This document shows positions 18,889 through 27,645 of a stretch of DNA of 64,000 nucleotides, piece by piece. The notes beneath the pieces were generated by a model. That model was not told the DNA's origin. It did not search any database and saw only the letters and a program-made list of their open reading frames with translations. Position numbers and translations under genes: made by a program. The DNA is taken from positions 806,001 to 870,000 of the forward strand of contig NZ_VOBN01000001.1 in NCBI RefSeq assembly GCF_008370045.1. The letters are read 5' to 3'. The stretch comes from Pseudomonas sp. ANT_J12. GTDB lineage: Bacteria > Pseudomonadota > Gammaproteobacteria > Pseudomonadales > Pseudomonadaceae. Position 1 is the stretch's first letter. Each line of letters opens with the position of its first letter.

Positions 18889-20598
18889 ATGTACCAATAC
18901 TTCATCGAAGGCTTGCAGCGCCTCGGCCGCGCGCTGATGCTGCCGATCGCGATCCTGCCCATCGCCGGCCTGTTGCTGCGCCTGGGCGACACCGATCTGC
19001 TGAACATCGCGATCATCCACGACGCCGGCCAGGTGATCTTCGCCAACCTGGCGATGATCTTCGCCATCGGCATCGCGGTCGGTTTCGCCAAGGACAACAA
19101 CGGCACTGCCGGGCTGGCCGGGGTCATTGGGTACCTGGTGATGGTGTCGACCCTCAAGGTGCTCGACGCCAGCATCAACATGGGCATGCTCGCCGGGATC
19201 GTCAGTGGCTTGATGGCCGGCGCGCTGTACAACCGCTTCAAGGACATCAAGTTGCCGGAGTACCTGGCGTTCTTCGGTGGCCGACGCTTCGTACCCATCG
19301 TCACCGGTTTCGCCGCCGTCGGCCTGGGGTTGATCTTCGGCCTGGTCTGGCCGCCGATCCAGCAAGGCATCAACAGTTTCGGCGCGTTGATGATGGAAAG
19401 CGGCAGCTTCGGCGCGTTCGTTTTCGGCGTGTTCAACCGCTTGCTGATCGTCACGGGCCTGCACCACATCCTCAACAACATGGCGTGGTTTGTGTTCGGC
19501 AACTTCACCGACCCGACCACCGGCGCCATCGTCACCGGCGACTTGTCGCGCTACTTCGCTGGCGACCCGAAGGGCGGCCAGTTCATGACCGGCATGTTCC
19601 CGATGATGATCTTCGGCCTGCCCGCCGCGTGCCTGGCGATGTACCGCAACGCCTTGCCGGAGCGGCGCAAGGTCATGGGCGGGATCTTCCTGTCGATGGC
19701 GCTGACGTCGTTTTTGACCGGCGTGACCGAACCGATCGAATTCGCCTTCATGTTCCTCGCGCCGATGCTGTATCTGGTGCACGCCGTGCTGACGGGCCTG
19801 TCGATGGCCATCACCAACATGCTGAACATCCACCTCGGGTTTACCTTCTCCGGCGGCTTCATCGACATGGTTCTGGGCTGGGGCAAATCCACCAATGGCT
19901 GGCTGGTGATCCCGGTGGGTTTGGCCTACGCGGCGATCTACTACCTGGTGTTTGATTTCTGCATTCGCCGCTTCAACCTAAAGACGCCGGGGCGTGAAGA
20001 TGTTTTTTCAGGCGAGAAAGTGGTGGTCGCGGCGAACGAGCGCGCCGGGGCCTATATCAAGGCGTTGGGCGGCGCGGACAACCTGATCACCGTCGGCGCC
20101 TGCACCACGCGCCTGCGACTGGACATGGTGGATCGCAACAAGGCCAACGATGTCGAGCTCAAAGCCCTGGGCGCAATGGCCGTGGTGCGTCCGGGCAAGG
20201 GCGGGAGTTTGCAGGTGGTGGTCGGGCCGATGGCCGACAGCATCGCCGATGAGATTCGCCTGGCGATGCCCGCTCTGGGTCGTGGGGTTATCGCTGCCCC
20301 TGCCCCTGTGGTCGACGTGGTGAAACCCGTAGCGACACCGGAAGCGCAGCAGTGGCTGAATGCCTTGGGCGGTGGCGACAATGTGCTGCAAATGGACTGC
20401 ATCGCCATGACCCGGATTCGCCTGCAACTGGCGGATGGCAAAGCGTTGTCGGAGTGTCAGTTGAAGGAATTGGGCTGCCAGGGTGTCAGCCAGCTTGAAG
20501 GTGGCATTTGGCACCTGCTGATTGGCGACAAAGCGCCGAGTTTGAGTGGGGCGTTGGAGGCGTTGGTTAATCGCAGTGAGGTGAGTGCCAAGGTTTAG
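18889..20598 (+). CDS. nagE: N-acetylglucosamine PTS permease EIICB, with a second degenerate EIIB-like domain
   Basis: The 569-residue protein imports and phosphorylates GlcNAc. An EIIC domain of about ten membrane segments starts MYQYFIEGLQRLGRALMLPI and contains GLHHILNNMAWF and LTGVTEPIEFAFMFLAPMLY. An EIIB domain follows, with the phospho-cysteine in GACTTRLRLDM (Cys405). A C-terminal copy of EIIB (from about residue 480) keeps the fold pattern (MTRIRLQLADGKALSECQLK), but alanine (Ala506) stands where the cysteine should be. Cys504 is two residues off position. It ends the nag operon and is followed by a REP doublet. Confidence 0.94.
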   Translation: MYQYFIEGLQRLGRALMLPIAILPIAGLLLRLGDTDLLNIAIIHDAGQVIFANLAMIFAIGIAVGFAKDNNGTAGLAGVIGYLVMVSTLKVLDASINMGMLAGIVSGLMAGALYNRFKDIKLPEYLAFFGGRRFVPIVTGFAAVGLGLIFGLVWPPIQQGINSFGALMMESGSFGAFVFGVFNRLLIVTGLHHILNNMAWFVFGNFTDPTTGAIVTGDLSRYFAGDPKGGQFMTGMFPMMIFGLPAACLAMYRNALPERRKVMGGIFLSMALTSFLTGVTEPIEFAFMFLAPMLYLVHAVLTGLSMAITNMLNIHLGFTFSGGFIDMVLGWGKSTNGWLVIPVGLAYAAIYYLVFDFCIRRFNLKTPGREDVFSGEKVVVAANERAGAYIKALGGADNLITVGACTTRLRLDMVDRNKANDVELKALGAMAVVRPGKGGSLQVVVGPMADSIADEIRLAMPALGRGVIAAPAPVVDVVKPVATPEAQQWLNALGGGDNVLQMDCIAMTRIRLQLADGKALSECQLKELGCQGVSQLEGGIWHLLIGDKAPSLSGALEALVNRSEVSAKV

Positions 20599-20621
20599 AT
20601 CTTTGGCGCCTGACCTGCCGT

Positions 20622-20690
20622 CTTCGCGGGCAAGCCACGCTCCTACAGGTTGATTGCATTCCCCTGTAGGAGCGAGGCTTGCCCGCGAAG
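20622..20690. repeat. REP doublet after nagE
   Basis: CTTCGCGGGCAAGCCACGCT (20622 on) and the inverse unit ending GCTTGCCCGCGAAG (20690) are separated by only about 15 bases, so they form a tight hairpin between the convergent nagE and DUF6124 genes. Confidence 0.92.
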
Positions 20691-20699
20691 GGGCCGGGT

Positions 20700-21029
20700 C
20701 TATTCACGCGGGTCGATCTGATCCAGCACCCGGTTCGCTGTGATTTCCGCCAGCATCACGCTGTTGGAAATGCCGAGCAAGGCGTTGCGTGAGCTGCCGT
20801 CCAGCAGGTCCACCAGGTTGTGGACCAGCACGTCGACCGAGGCCAGGGTCTCGACCAGGTATGTCATCAGGGTTTCGCTGCTGGCCTCGGGGCTTACGGC
20901 AAACAGGGTGCTCGGTGTACGCGGTGTGGCTTTGATGTCGGCGAATGAGGGGATGTCGCGTGGTGTTGATTCGGGTTGTTGCGGGGCGGTTGGATCGGTT
21001 TCTGGCGGATCGGGCGTCACTTTAGTCAT
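20700..21029 (-). CDS. DUF6124 (DUF3077-type) small protein
   Basis: The 109-residue protein has a proline-rich, disordered N-terminus (MTKVTPDPPETDPTAPQQPE) and a helical C-terminal part (SETLMTYLVETLASVDVLVH, LLDGSSRNALLGISNSVMLA, ITANRVLDQIDPRE). This matches the Pseudomonas-restricted DUF6124 group as I recall it: N-terminal VTPxPPxTDP, then SETLL, ASV and RNxLLGI. Function unknown; it has no signal peptide or membrane segment. It is divergent from the large toxin-like gene, with a 461-bp shared upstream region. Whether the two are linked is not shown. Confidence 0.8.
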   Translation of the reverse strand: MTKVTPDPPETDPTAPQQPESTPRDIPSFADIKATPRTPSTLFAVSPEASSETLMTYLVETLASVDVLVHNLVDLLDGSSRNALLGISNSVMLAEITANRVLDQIDPRE

Positions 21030-21490
21030 AAGTCAGTTCTCAGATCGGGCGCCAACCCTTCTGCTGCTAAACGAGGGGGAGGCAGCTGTGCGCAGGTTAG
21101 CAGACCGGGGAACTAACAAAACCGGCGCGCCCGAAGACGCCCTGCACACAGCTACCATCGAGTGCTGGCATGGAAATGCCTGACTGACGGAGCTTGTGCA
21201 TCTTGTTAATTGTCCTGGGCTGCTAAACCCGACCACTGATGGGCAGCGGTGCGGAAACGATAGAGGCCAGCCCCAAGGCACACAAGCCGGCGGATTCTGG
21301 CGTAGCCGTAGGCAACGGCGCAAGATTTTGTAGGTCTCGGGAAGTAACTCAGAAGTGGTTTTAAACAAGCCGTGTTTAAACGCCTGACACGCACATCCCA
21401 CGCGGCGAAGGGTGGTAACTATGTACCGCCACCGCCCACGCGCCCCACTCCAAGCTGAAGGTTATTCCCATCAGCCTGGAGACCGTGCCG
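21030..21490. other. 461-bp divergent upstream region between DUF6124 and toxin genes
   Basis: No convincing gene is seen. A 122-codon minus-strand frame (21033-21401) has a cysteine/serine/arginine-rich composition unlike Pseudomonas proteins. A palindrome TTTAAAC-N7-GTTTAAA lies at 21360-21380. The region carries a ribosome binding site GGAG (21478-21481) for the toxin start at 21491. Confidence 0.6.
21360..21380. promoter_or_regulatory. Palindrome TTTAAAC-N7-GTTTAAA
   Basis: An AT-rich perfect inverted repeat (7-bp arms, 7-base centre) in an otherwise GC-rich spacer, 110 bases before the toxin start and 330 bases before the DUF6124 start. It could be an operator or a hairpin. No regulator is assigned. 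Confidence 0.4.
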
Positions 21491-24400
21491 ATGAGCACAC
21501 CCACCGCCGCGCCGTCCTTTGAAGAGATCAAAGGCTATCTCAACCAGATCGGTCATCATCTGTTCAAGACCCAAACCCCTTTGCTACCCGAACAAAAACC
21601 CTCGGCCGAACAGGTCTACCTGACACGCCTGAACGGCCTTCTGAAAAACTACCGCGAGCCGTTTCTGCGCCGCTGCCGTACGCACTACCAGGCGCTGGCG
21701 GACAGTGATTTGCACAGCCAGGCCGCGCAAACGCTGCTCGCGACACTCAGGGCCACGCTCATCGCGCATTTGGCGGACATGGACCTGCGGGACTTGATCG
21801 ACGGCAAGCCTGCCAAGTCCTTCATGACCTTTGAGGCCGGGTTCACCGCCATCGAGCATGAAGCCCGGTGGGCGGTCCAGGATCGCTTGCTGCATCCGCA
21901 GGCCGGCAAGATGCTGGAAAGCCTGGCGCTGGGGCCGGCCCTGCGTCCGGGCCTGTATGCCTTGCAGTTCAGCTATCAGGAACACACTGTCGAACTGGCC
22001 GGGGCTTTTGTCGCCACGGAAAAAAACAGCCCCGTGACCAACGATTTACTGACGCCGCAAAACGTCGGCCAGGTCCTGCTGTTCACGCCCTCGCGAGGGG
22101 TCGAGTCCTTCGACTCGCTGGCCGCGCTCAATAGTCATTTGTCGCAGCACATGCAGCACGCCGCCGGGCGCAGTGACTTCATGCAGATGCTGCCGACGCG
22201 CTATCACGCCTTGAGCGAATCCGGCATCTGGCCTTTGCAGTTGTCGCCCATCGACAGCACCCCCTTGTTTGAACACCTCTACGACGCGCTGATCGACAAA
22301 CGCACCCGAGATATCGAGCGGGCCTTGAGTTTTGCCGACAACCCCGAGCACGACAGCGGCCAATTGCTCCGCGCCCTCGACCGCGCCATCGACGCCGCCC
22401 TGCCGGACCTCACGCCCCGCCTCGAACTTCACGCCCAAGCCCTGCTTGAACGCAGCCTGCGTTACAGCGCACCGGACTGGTATCGCAGCGCCAGTGAAGA
22501 CCACCGGGCAGAACTGGCATTGCGTCTGCGTCATTACAACCAGGCGCGGCAACGTTTGCTGGACCTGCTGGGCCCCGCCGCCAGTCCGCAAGCCCTGGCC
22601 CGTCACGCCTGGCTTGAACGGCTCGGCGATGAGCTGGAAATCCATGACCTGGAACCACAACACCTGCACCTGCGCACCCGCCGTTACGTCGCCGGTTTTG
22701 GTGTCTATGAACATTCGCGAGACCTGATCGAGCTGGCCTTGCGCGGCGCCCATACCGGGGACGCGTTGCCCGGCTCGGACTTCCTGGAAAAAACCACCCT
22801 CACCTACCACGGCGCGCCCCTGCACGAATCGCACATGGACCTGACCCCGGCGTGGCTGATTCAGCAACTGGACACCCTGCACCCGCGTGTGGATTTTGCC
22901 GAGGTGCAAACCTGGATGCATGCCCGCCCCGAAATCAGGCGGGCCATCGAGCAGATGCTCGATCAGCGGATCGACGCACTGGCCTACACCGCGTATCTGC
23001 AAGGTCATCTGCGCGACGACGACCTGCAATTGATCCAGCGCCTGCGCGCCGGCAGCGATACGCGACTGAGCGCCGCAACCCTGGGGGCCGGCACCCTGTC
23101 GCTGCATGGCGCGCAACTGCAGGATGTGTGGGTGCTGCGCCAGGCGGACGACCACGGAACGATCAAACGCCTGCTGCTCTGCACCCCCGAAGCGCCGCGA
23201 GATCAGCAATTCCAGGCGTTCGGCAGCGAGGCCGCTTGCCAACAACACATCCTCGGCTGGGCCCTGAACAACGGCGACGCCGCTGCCGCCCGCATGACCG
23301 AGTACTTGATCACCCGGGCGCCCCTGCGTTTTCGCCCCAGCCTGCGCCAGGTGCTGGCCGGCCTGAGTTTTAAACCCCAGGACCGGGAATACCAGGAAGT
23401 CTGGTTCACGGTCGCCGTTAGCCATCGCGATTGCCTGAGGTCGATGGCCGAGCATGTGCTGGCCACGCGGGTCGACGACTATGAGTTCACCACGCCGGGC
23501 TGGTATCGCTCAGCCAGCGCACAAGACAGGCAAAAGCTCTCGTCCCTGGCCGAAGACGCCGAAGGCGCCTTGCGCACTTTCAACGATCATCCGGCCTCGG
23601 AAAGCCGGTTTCCGGACTTCGATACCTACCTGCATGAGCAGGCCCAGGCACGCTTGAACGAACTGCTGGGACGCAGCGCCAACGACGTCGATCCGGACAC
23701 CGTCTGGGCGTATTCGCCCCCTGTCCTTGCCGGCACCACACCGCCACCGCTGAGCTATACCCAGCTGTACCGCGACGGCTATGCCGACGGCGTGGGTTTT
23801 CTCGATGAAAAGTTCTCCCATTCGGCGCGCTTCAAAGGCCCGCAAGGTGTGGACCTGAGCCGCCTGACGGCGCAAAACGTCGCACGCTCGGTCACCGGGG
23901 TGTGGATCGGCCAGCGTTACATCGACAAGGTCAGGACCGAACTGCAAAGCCCCGAGAGCCTCGGCTATGCACTGCGGCGCAACACCACCCTGGCCATCAC
24001 CCAGCGGCAGATGCAAAGCGCCGCGCTAGAGTGCCACCTGCAAGGGCACCTCACCGGCGTCGATCTGCAATGGCTGGAAGCGAGCATTGCCAACCTGGGC
24101 GACAGCTCGGCGTCGACGCGCAGCCAATACGCCTTGCACCCTTTGATGATCGACGGCGACTGGGTGATCGGCGCTTGGCTGTTCAGCCACGGCGACCGCC
24201 CGGTTCTGCTCTACACCCCGCAAGCCCCCGACGGCATCAGCTTTCGCGAAGCGCGGTTGTTCAACTACCTGCTGAAAAAACAGCCCGGCATGATCGCTTA
24301 CCTGACCCAACGGGTCGGCGTTCCATCCCGCACCCGCGTCCGCGCCTTCCTCGAAGAGGTCAGGCAACAACTGCCCGATCAACTGGACACCACCAGCGTC

Positions 24401-27238
24401 AGCCCGGCGCGCTACGACTCGACCCGTTCCGTGGCGGCCACGTCCGACGTGCGCCATGCCCTGTACAACATGCAGTTGCAGCGCAAGATCGACGACGTCA
24501 ACGCCACCACGGTCAACCGCACCCGGATGATCAGCGACCTCGTCTGGACCTGCGTCGAATGGGTGGCCGCGATCGCCACCGCGCCGTACCCGATCCTGAG
24601 CCTGAGCGCCGGCCTGCTGCTGGCGTTCAAGGACGCCATGCTCGCGCTGCACGCCTACAACCAGGGCGATACCACGGCGGCGCTTGAGCATTTCGCCGGT
24701 TACCTGCTCAACAGTGCCGGCGCCTTGTTCACCGACTTGCGCCCCGCCCTGCGCGCACTCAAACCCGTGGGGCGCTCGTTGCGCCTGAGCAGCGCCGGTG
24801 CCGAGCAAAGCCGCGCGATGCAACTGATCCGACAACTGGAACCCGCCGCGCTGCCCCCGACGGACATGCGCGCGGTGGTGTTCGAAGGGCGGACCCTTTG
24901 GACGACGAACACCCCGGATGCGATCGGCCGCTACTTGCTGTATCGCCTGGACCCGCACGGCCAATGGGCCTCGACCGGACGCCTGGTCACGCCAGATGCC
25001 GACGGCGTCCTGGTACGCAGCGGTGTGTCCGGCGGCGGACCAAAATATCAACCGGTGCAGGAAACCCCCGGGCCGCACAAAGACTACGGGATCCCGGCGA
25101 AACACCGGGATCGGCTCGAAGGCATCCTGGACCCACAATGCAGGACCGAAATGGTCAACATGGGCGAATTGATGTTCAACTCGGCGCAGCCGGTGCTGGA
25201 CAAAGCCGTCAAGCAGTTGGGCAATGCGCGCACCGCCTACCTGCAACAGGTCGAGCGTCTGACCACGCAGGCGCGGGCGTTTTTCAGGGAGCTGGGCCCG
25301 CTGCCCGCCGCGCCCCGGATCCTTCCGGTCCAGACCGACCTGTCCATGGCGCAGTGGCTCGCCAGCGACACCTTTGCCGGTAACAAGAGCCTGATCATCG
25401 GTGCCCTGCCAGGCTCCCTCGCCAGCAAACAGCTGTTGATCGCTCATATGGATGAGTTGATTGAAAAGGGCTTCAAGCGTCTGTACGTGGAATACCTGCC
25501 GGGTGACGTCTTCCCGATCAAACTGGAAAAGCTCAACACGGGCAAATCCTGGCGGCACATCGAGAAGCACCTCAAGGCCATGGACACAGCCCTCGGTCAC
25601 GCGCCGGACGCGGAGTATTGCTACCTCGCCCTGGTGCGCAAAGCCAGGGACAAGGGTCTGCAAATACGCGCCCTGGATGCCTCGACCTGTTATCAACTGG
25701 AGGATGCCCTGCTCCTGGGCGAGACCTCGCCGACCACGCCACGGGATAACGCCGTGAGGAATTTCTATTCCCATAAAGTCATCGCCGGCGATGTCGCCGA
25801 CGCCCCGCACGAGCGCTGGATCGCCCTGGTCGAACAGTCACGCCTGCGGACATTCAACGACACCCCCGGCCTGGCGGACCTGCAAAATGCCGTGGCGCTG
25901 CGCGTCGAAGACGTCGGGCTGGATCAACCGGCGGGCATCTGGGCCGATACCGCAGGCGCCATGCCCGGGGATGCACTGGCCAAAGCCGACTACCGAATGG
26001 CAGTGCCCACTGCCTACAAGGCACCCGCGCCGAGCACACCGGCGGCAGCGATTGCCCCCGAACCCGGCGTTCAGCATTTCAGCGCTTTCGACATCGCCCC
26101 GGCCTTGCGCGAGGACGTTGCCCGCCTATCCCGTCAGCCCCATGGTCTGGACAGCCGCTACGCACCAGCGAGTCAGAGCAGGCAAGGCCCGTTCATGGCC
26201 TTTCTCGAACGGCGCTCCAGCCTGAACACCACCGCCAAGCAGTTTTTTGCCGACTACGTGCCCCCCGGCAGGCCGGCACTGCCTGAGATCACCGCAAGCA
26301 CGACGCCGGAATCGTTTCTGAAACAGGTGGCCGACAGCCCACTGGCGGGGCTGGTGATCGGTGAGGGCCATACCCACGAGTCGAGCAAGGCGTTGCTCAG
26401 AAAGCAGATGAAAAACATCAAGAAGCTGGGATTCAAGACCCTCTACGTCGAGCACCTGCTGACCGACCTGCACCAGGCCCACCTGGATGCCTTCCACTTG
26501 ACCCAGCGAATGCCCAACCGCCTCAAGACCTACCTCAGAAACCAGGACGTGGGCCACATGGGGCCCTTCTACACCGGCGCCGATACCTACTCGGAAGTGA
26601 TCCAGGCTGCTGGCAAGTACGGCATCCGCGTCAGGGCCATCGACTGCACCGCCAGCTATCACATCAAAGGAATGGAGGACGGGGACCTTACGCGAAACCA
26701 GATGTTCAGCTACTTCGCCGCCCAGGTCATCCGCGCCGATCAGGCGACACAGGGCCCGCACAAATGGATCGCCTTCGTCGGCAGCGCCCACACCAACAAT
26801 AACCTTGGGGTGCCGGGGCTGGCGGAAATGCTCGGTGCAGTCAGCCTGCATGTCAGGGATACCGCACCGGCGCGGGCCAGGAGCATCCACCGTGGTTTCT
26901 GGGAAACCGACCCCACGTCACTGACGACGCGAGCCTTGCGCAGCGACTTCATACTGGACGTCGGCATTGCCGGCATGCCAAGACCGGCGGCCATCGTTCC
27001 AGTCGACCGATCAAGATTGACCGAGGCCGGGCACTACCTGATCGAACGCCCGTCCACGGCAGAGATCAATTTGCTGCACAAATCCGGCAACGGGGACATC
27101 GTTTCCACCCCGATCCAGATCGACGATAACGGGCTGTTTTTTATCAACCGCTGGGTCAAGCAGACGCGACGTTTCAAATCCCTGCTCGAACTGCTCAACA
27201 TGCTCCGGCAAGAGGTGCACCTGACGCCTGCGCCATGA
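21491..27238 (+). CDS. Giant toxin-like protein: DUF6543-type repeats plus tandem ChaN/TIKI-like effector domains
   Basis: The 1,915-residue protein has no signal peptide. The N-terminal half contains repeated units of about 340 residues. Two are clear, from PDWYRSASEDHRAEL (Trp330) and PGWYRSASAQDRQKL (Trp671), each followed by a LQGHL helix and a LLxTPxAP strand. A third, weaker one precedes them (VLLFTPSRGVESF). Residues 1017-1052 form hydrophobic helices (LVWTCVEWVAAIATAPYPIL, LSLSAGLLLAFKDAML). The C-terminal part holds two similar effector-like domains at about 1302-1480 and 1620-1790. Only the second has IGEGHTHES (Glu1625, His1627), YVEH (Glu1654, His1655) and FVGSAHTN (His1767). This resembles Pseudomonas 'dermonecrotic/membrane-targeted effector domain' toxins. 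Start ATG 21491 has GGAG nine bases upstream. The function is inferred, not shown. Confidence 0.8.
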   Translation: MSTPTAAPSFEEIKGYLNQIGHHLFKTQTPLLPEQKPSAEQVYLTRLNGLLKNYREPFLRRCRTHYQALADSDLHSQAAQTLLATLRATLIAHLADMDLRDLIDGKPAKSFMTFEAGFTAIEHEARWAVQDRLLHPQAGKMLESLALGPALRPGLYALQFSYQEHTVELAGAFVATEKNSPVTNDLLTPQNVGQVLLFTPSRGVESFDSLAALNSHLSQHMQHAAGRSDFMQMLPTRYHALSESGIWPLQLSPIDSTPLFEHLYDALIDKRTRDIERALSFADNPEHDSGQLLRALDRAIDAALPDLTPRLELHAQALLERSLRYSAPDWYRSASEDHRAELALRLRHYNQARQRLLDLLGPAASPQALARHAWLERLGDELEIHDLEPQHLHLRTRRYVAGFGVYEHSRDLIELALRGAHTGDALPGSDFLEKTTLTYHGAPLHESHMDLTPAWLIQQLDTLHPRVDFAEVQTWMHARPEIRRAIEQMLDQRIDALAYTAYLQGHLRDDDLQLIQRLRAGSDTRLSAATLGAGTLSLHGAQLQDVWVLRQADDHGTIKRLLLCTPEAPRDQQFQAFGSEAACQQHILGWALNNGDAAAARMTEYLITRAPLRFRPSLRQVLAGLSFKPQDREYQEVWFTVAVSHRDCLRSMAEHVLATRVDDYEFTTPGWYRSASAQDRQKLSSLAEDAEGALRTFNDHPASESRFPDFDTYLHEQAQARLNELLGRSANDVDPDTVWAYSPPVLAGTTPPPLSYTQLYRDGYADGVGFLDEKFSHSARFKGPQGVDLSRLTAQNVARSVTGVWIGQRYIDKVRTELQSPESLGYALRRNTTLAITQRQMQSAALECHLQGHLTGVDLQWLEASIANLGDSSASTRSQYALHPLMIDGDWVIGAWLFSHGDRPVLLYTPQAPDGISFREARLFNYLLKKQPGMIAYLTQRVGVPSRTRVRAFLEEVRQQLPDQLDTTSVSPARYDSTRSVAATSDVRHALYNMQLQRKIDDVNATTVNRTRMISDLVWTCVEWVAAIATAPYPILSLSAGLLLAFKDAMLALHAYNQGDTTAALEHFAGYLLNSAGALFTDLRPALRALKPVGRSLRLSSAGAEQSRAMQLIRQLEPAALPPTDMRAVVFEGRTLWTTNTPDAIGRYLLYRLDPHGQWASTGRLVTPDADGVLVRSGVSGGGPKYQPVQETPGPHKDYGIPAKHRDRLEGILDPQCRTEMVNMGELMFNSAQPVLDKAVKQLGNARTAYLQQVERLTTQARAFFRELGPLPAAPRILPVQTDLSMAQWLASDTFAGNKSLIIGALPGSLASKQLLIAHMDELIEKGFKRLYVEYLPGDVFPIKLEKLNTGKSWRHIEKHLKAMDTALGHAPDAEYCYLALVRKARDKGLQIRALDASTCYQLEDALLLGETSPTTPRDNAVRNFYSHKVIAGDVADAPHERWIALVEQSRLRTFNDTPGLADLQNAVALRVEDVGLDQPAGIWADTAGAMPGDALAKADYRMAVPTAYKAPAPSTPAAAIAPEPGVQHFSAFDIAPALREDVARLSRQPHGLDSRYAPASQSRQGPFMAFLERRSSLNTTAKQFFADYVPPGRPALPEITASTTPESFLKQVADSPLAGLVIGEGHTHESSKALLRKQMKNIKKLGFKTLYVEHLLTDLHQAHLDAFHLTQRMPNRLKTYLRNQDVGHMGPFYTGADTYSEVIQAAGKYGIRVRAIDCTASYHIKGMEDGDLTRNQMFSYFAAQVIRADQATQGPHKWIAFVGSAHTNNNLGVPGLAEMLGAVSLHVRDTAPARARSIHRGFWETDPTSLTTRALRSDFILDVGIAGMPRPAAIVPVDRSRLTEAGHYLIERPSTAEINLLHKSGNGDIVSTPIQIDDNGLFFINRWVKQTRRFKSLLELLNMLRQEVHLTPAP

Positions 27239-27271
27239 AGCAGTGAACACGTCGTAAAGATCCCGCCCAAT

Positions 27272-27303
27272 AAAAAACCCGCTGATTTGCATCAGCGGGT
27301 TTC
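27272..27303. terminator. Bidirectional rho-independent terminator
   Basis: AACCCGCTGAT, loop TTGC, ATCAGCGGGTT, with A and T runs on both sides, between the toxin gene and the convergent YqfO-like gene. An 11-bp stem. Confidence 0.92.
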
Positions 27304-27324
27304 TCATTTCAGCACCCCGGAAGA

Positions 27325-27636
27325 TCAGAAATCTTCCAGCCGCCACACTTCGTAAGCTGGCGTCTCGTAGGGATGGCTGAGTTTCAACGCGGCCACCACG
27401 GCCACGATCAACTCATCCGCCACCACCAGCTCAACTTTCCATTCCTCAACCTGTTCGATCTGCCCCGCTTCGCCAATAAACGGCTGACTGCCGTCCAGTG
27501 GACGAAACTGGCCCAGACCGAGCACCTGCCACGCGCAGTGATCATAAGCACCGATCCGCCCGCCACCGGCGGCGAATACGGCGCTTTTCACGTCTTCGAC
27601 GTGACTGGTAGGAACAAAAAAGCAGAGCTTGTACAC
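27325..27636 (-). CDS. YqfO/NIF3-associated (CutA-like fold) protein
   Basis: The 103-residue protein (MYKLCFFVPTSHVEDVKSAV, FAAGGGRIGAYDHCAWQVLG, ending LSHPYETPAYEVWRLEDF) matches the stand-alone YqfO family, equivalent to the domain inserted in some NIF3-like proteins. GAGGGRIGxYxxC and HPYExPAYE are its fingerprints. The fold is related to CutA/PII proteins, and the biochemical role is not settled. It is convergent with the toxin gene across a terminator and 35 bases downstream of purL on the same strand. Confidence 0.88.
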   Translation of the reverse strand: MYKLCFFVPTSHVEDVKSAVFAAGGGRIGAYDHCAWQVLGLGQFRPLDGSQPFIGEAGQIEQVEEWKVELVVADELIVAVVAALKLSHPYETPAYEVWRLEDF

Positions 27637-27645
27637 AGCGCTTGG

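Noticed and set aside
21033..21401. 122-codon minus-strand frame between DUF6124 and toxin
   Set aside because: Cys/Ser/Arg-rich, no recognisable domain, no ribosome binding site. It might be a conserved leader sequence rather than a protein, so it is described as intergenic.
24026..25810. 594-codon minus-strand frame opposite the toxin
   Set aside because: Antisense shadow within the continuous 1,915-residue toxin; composition is Gly/Gln/Arg-rich without motif.
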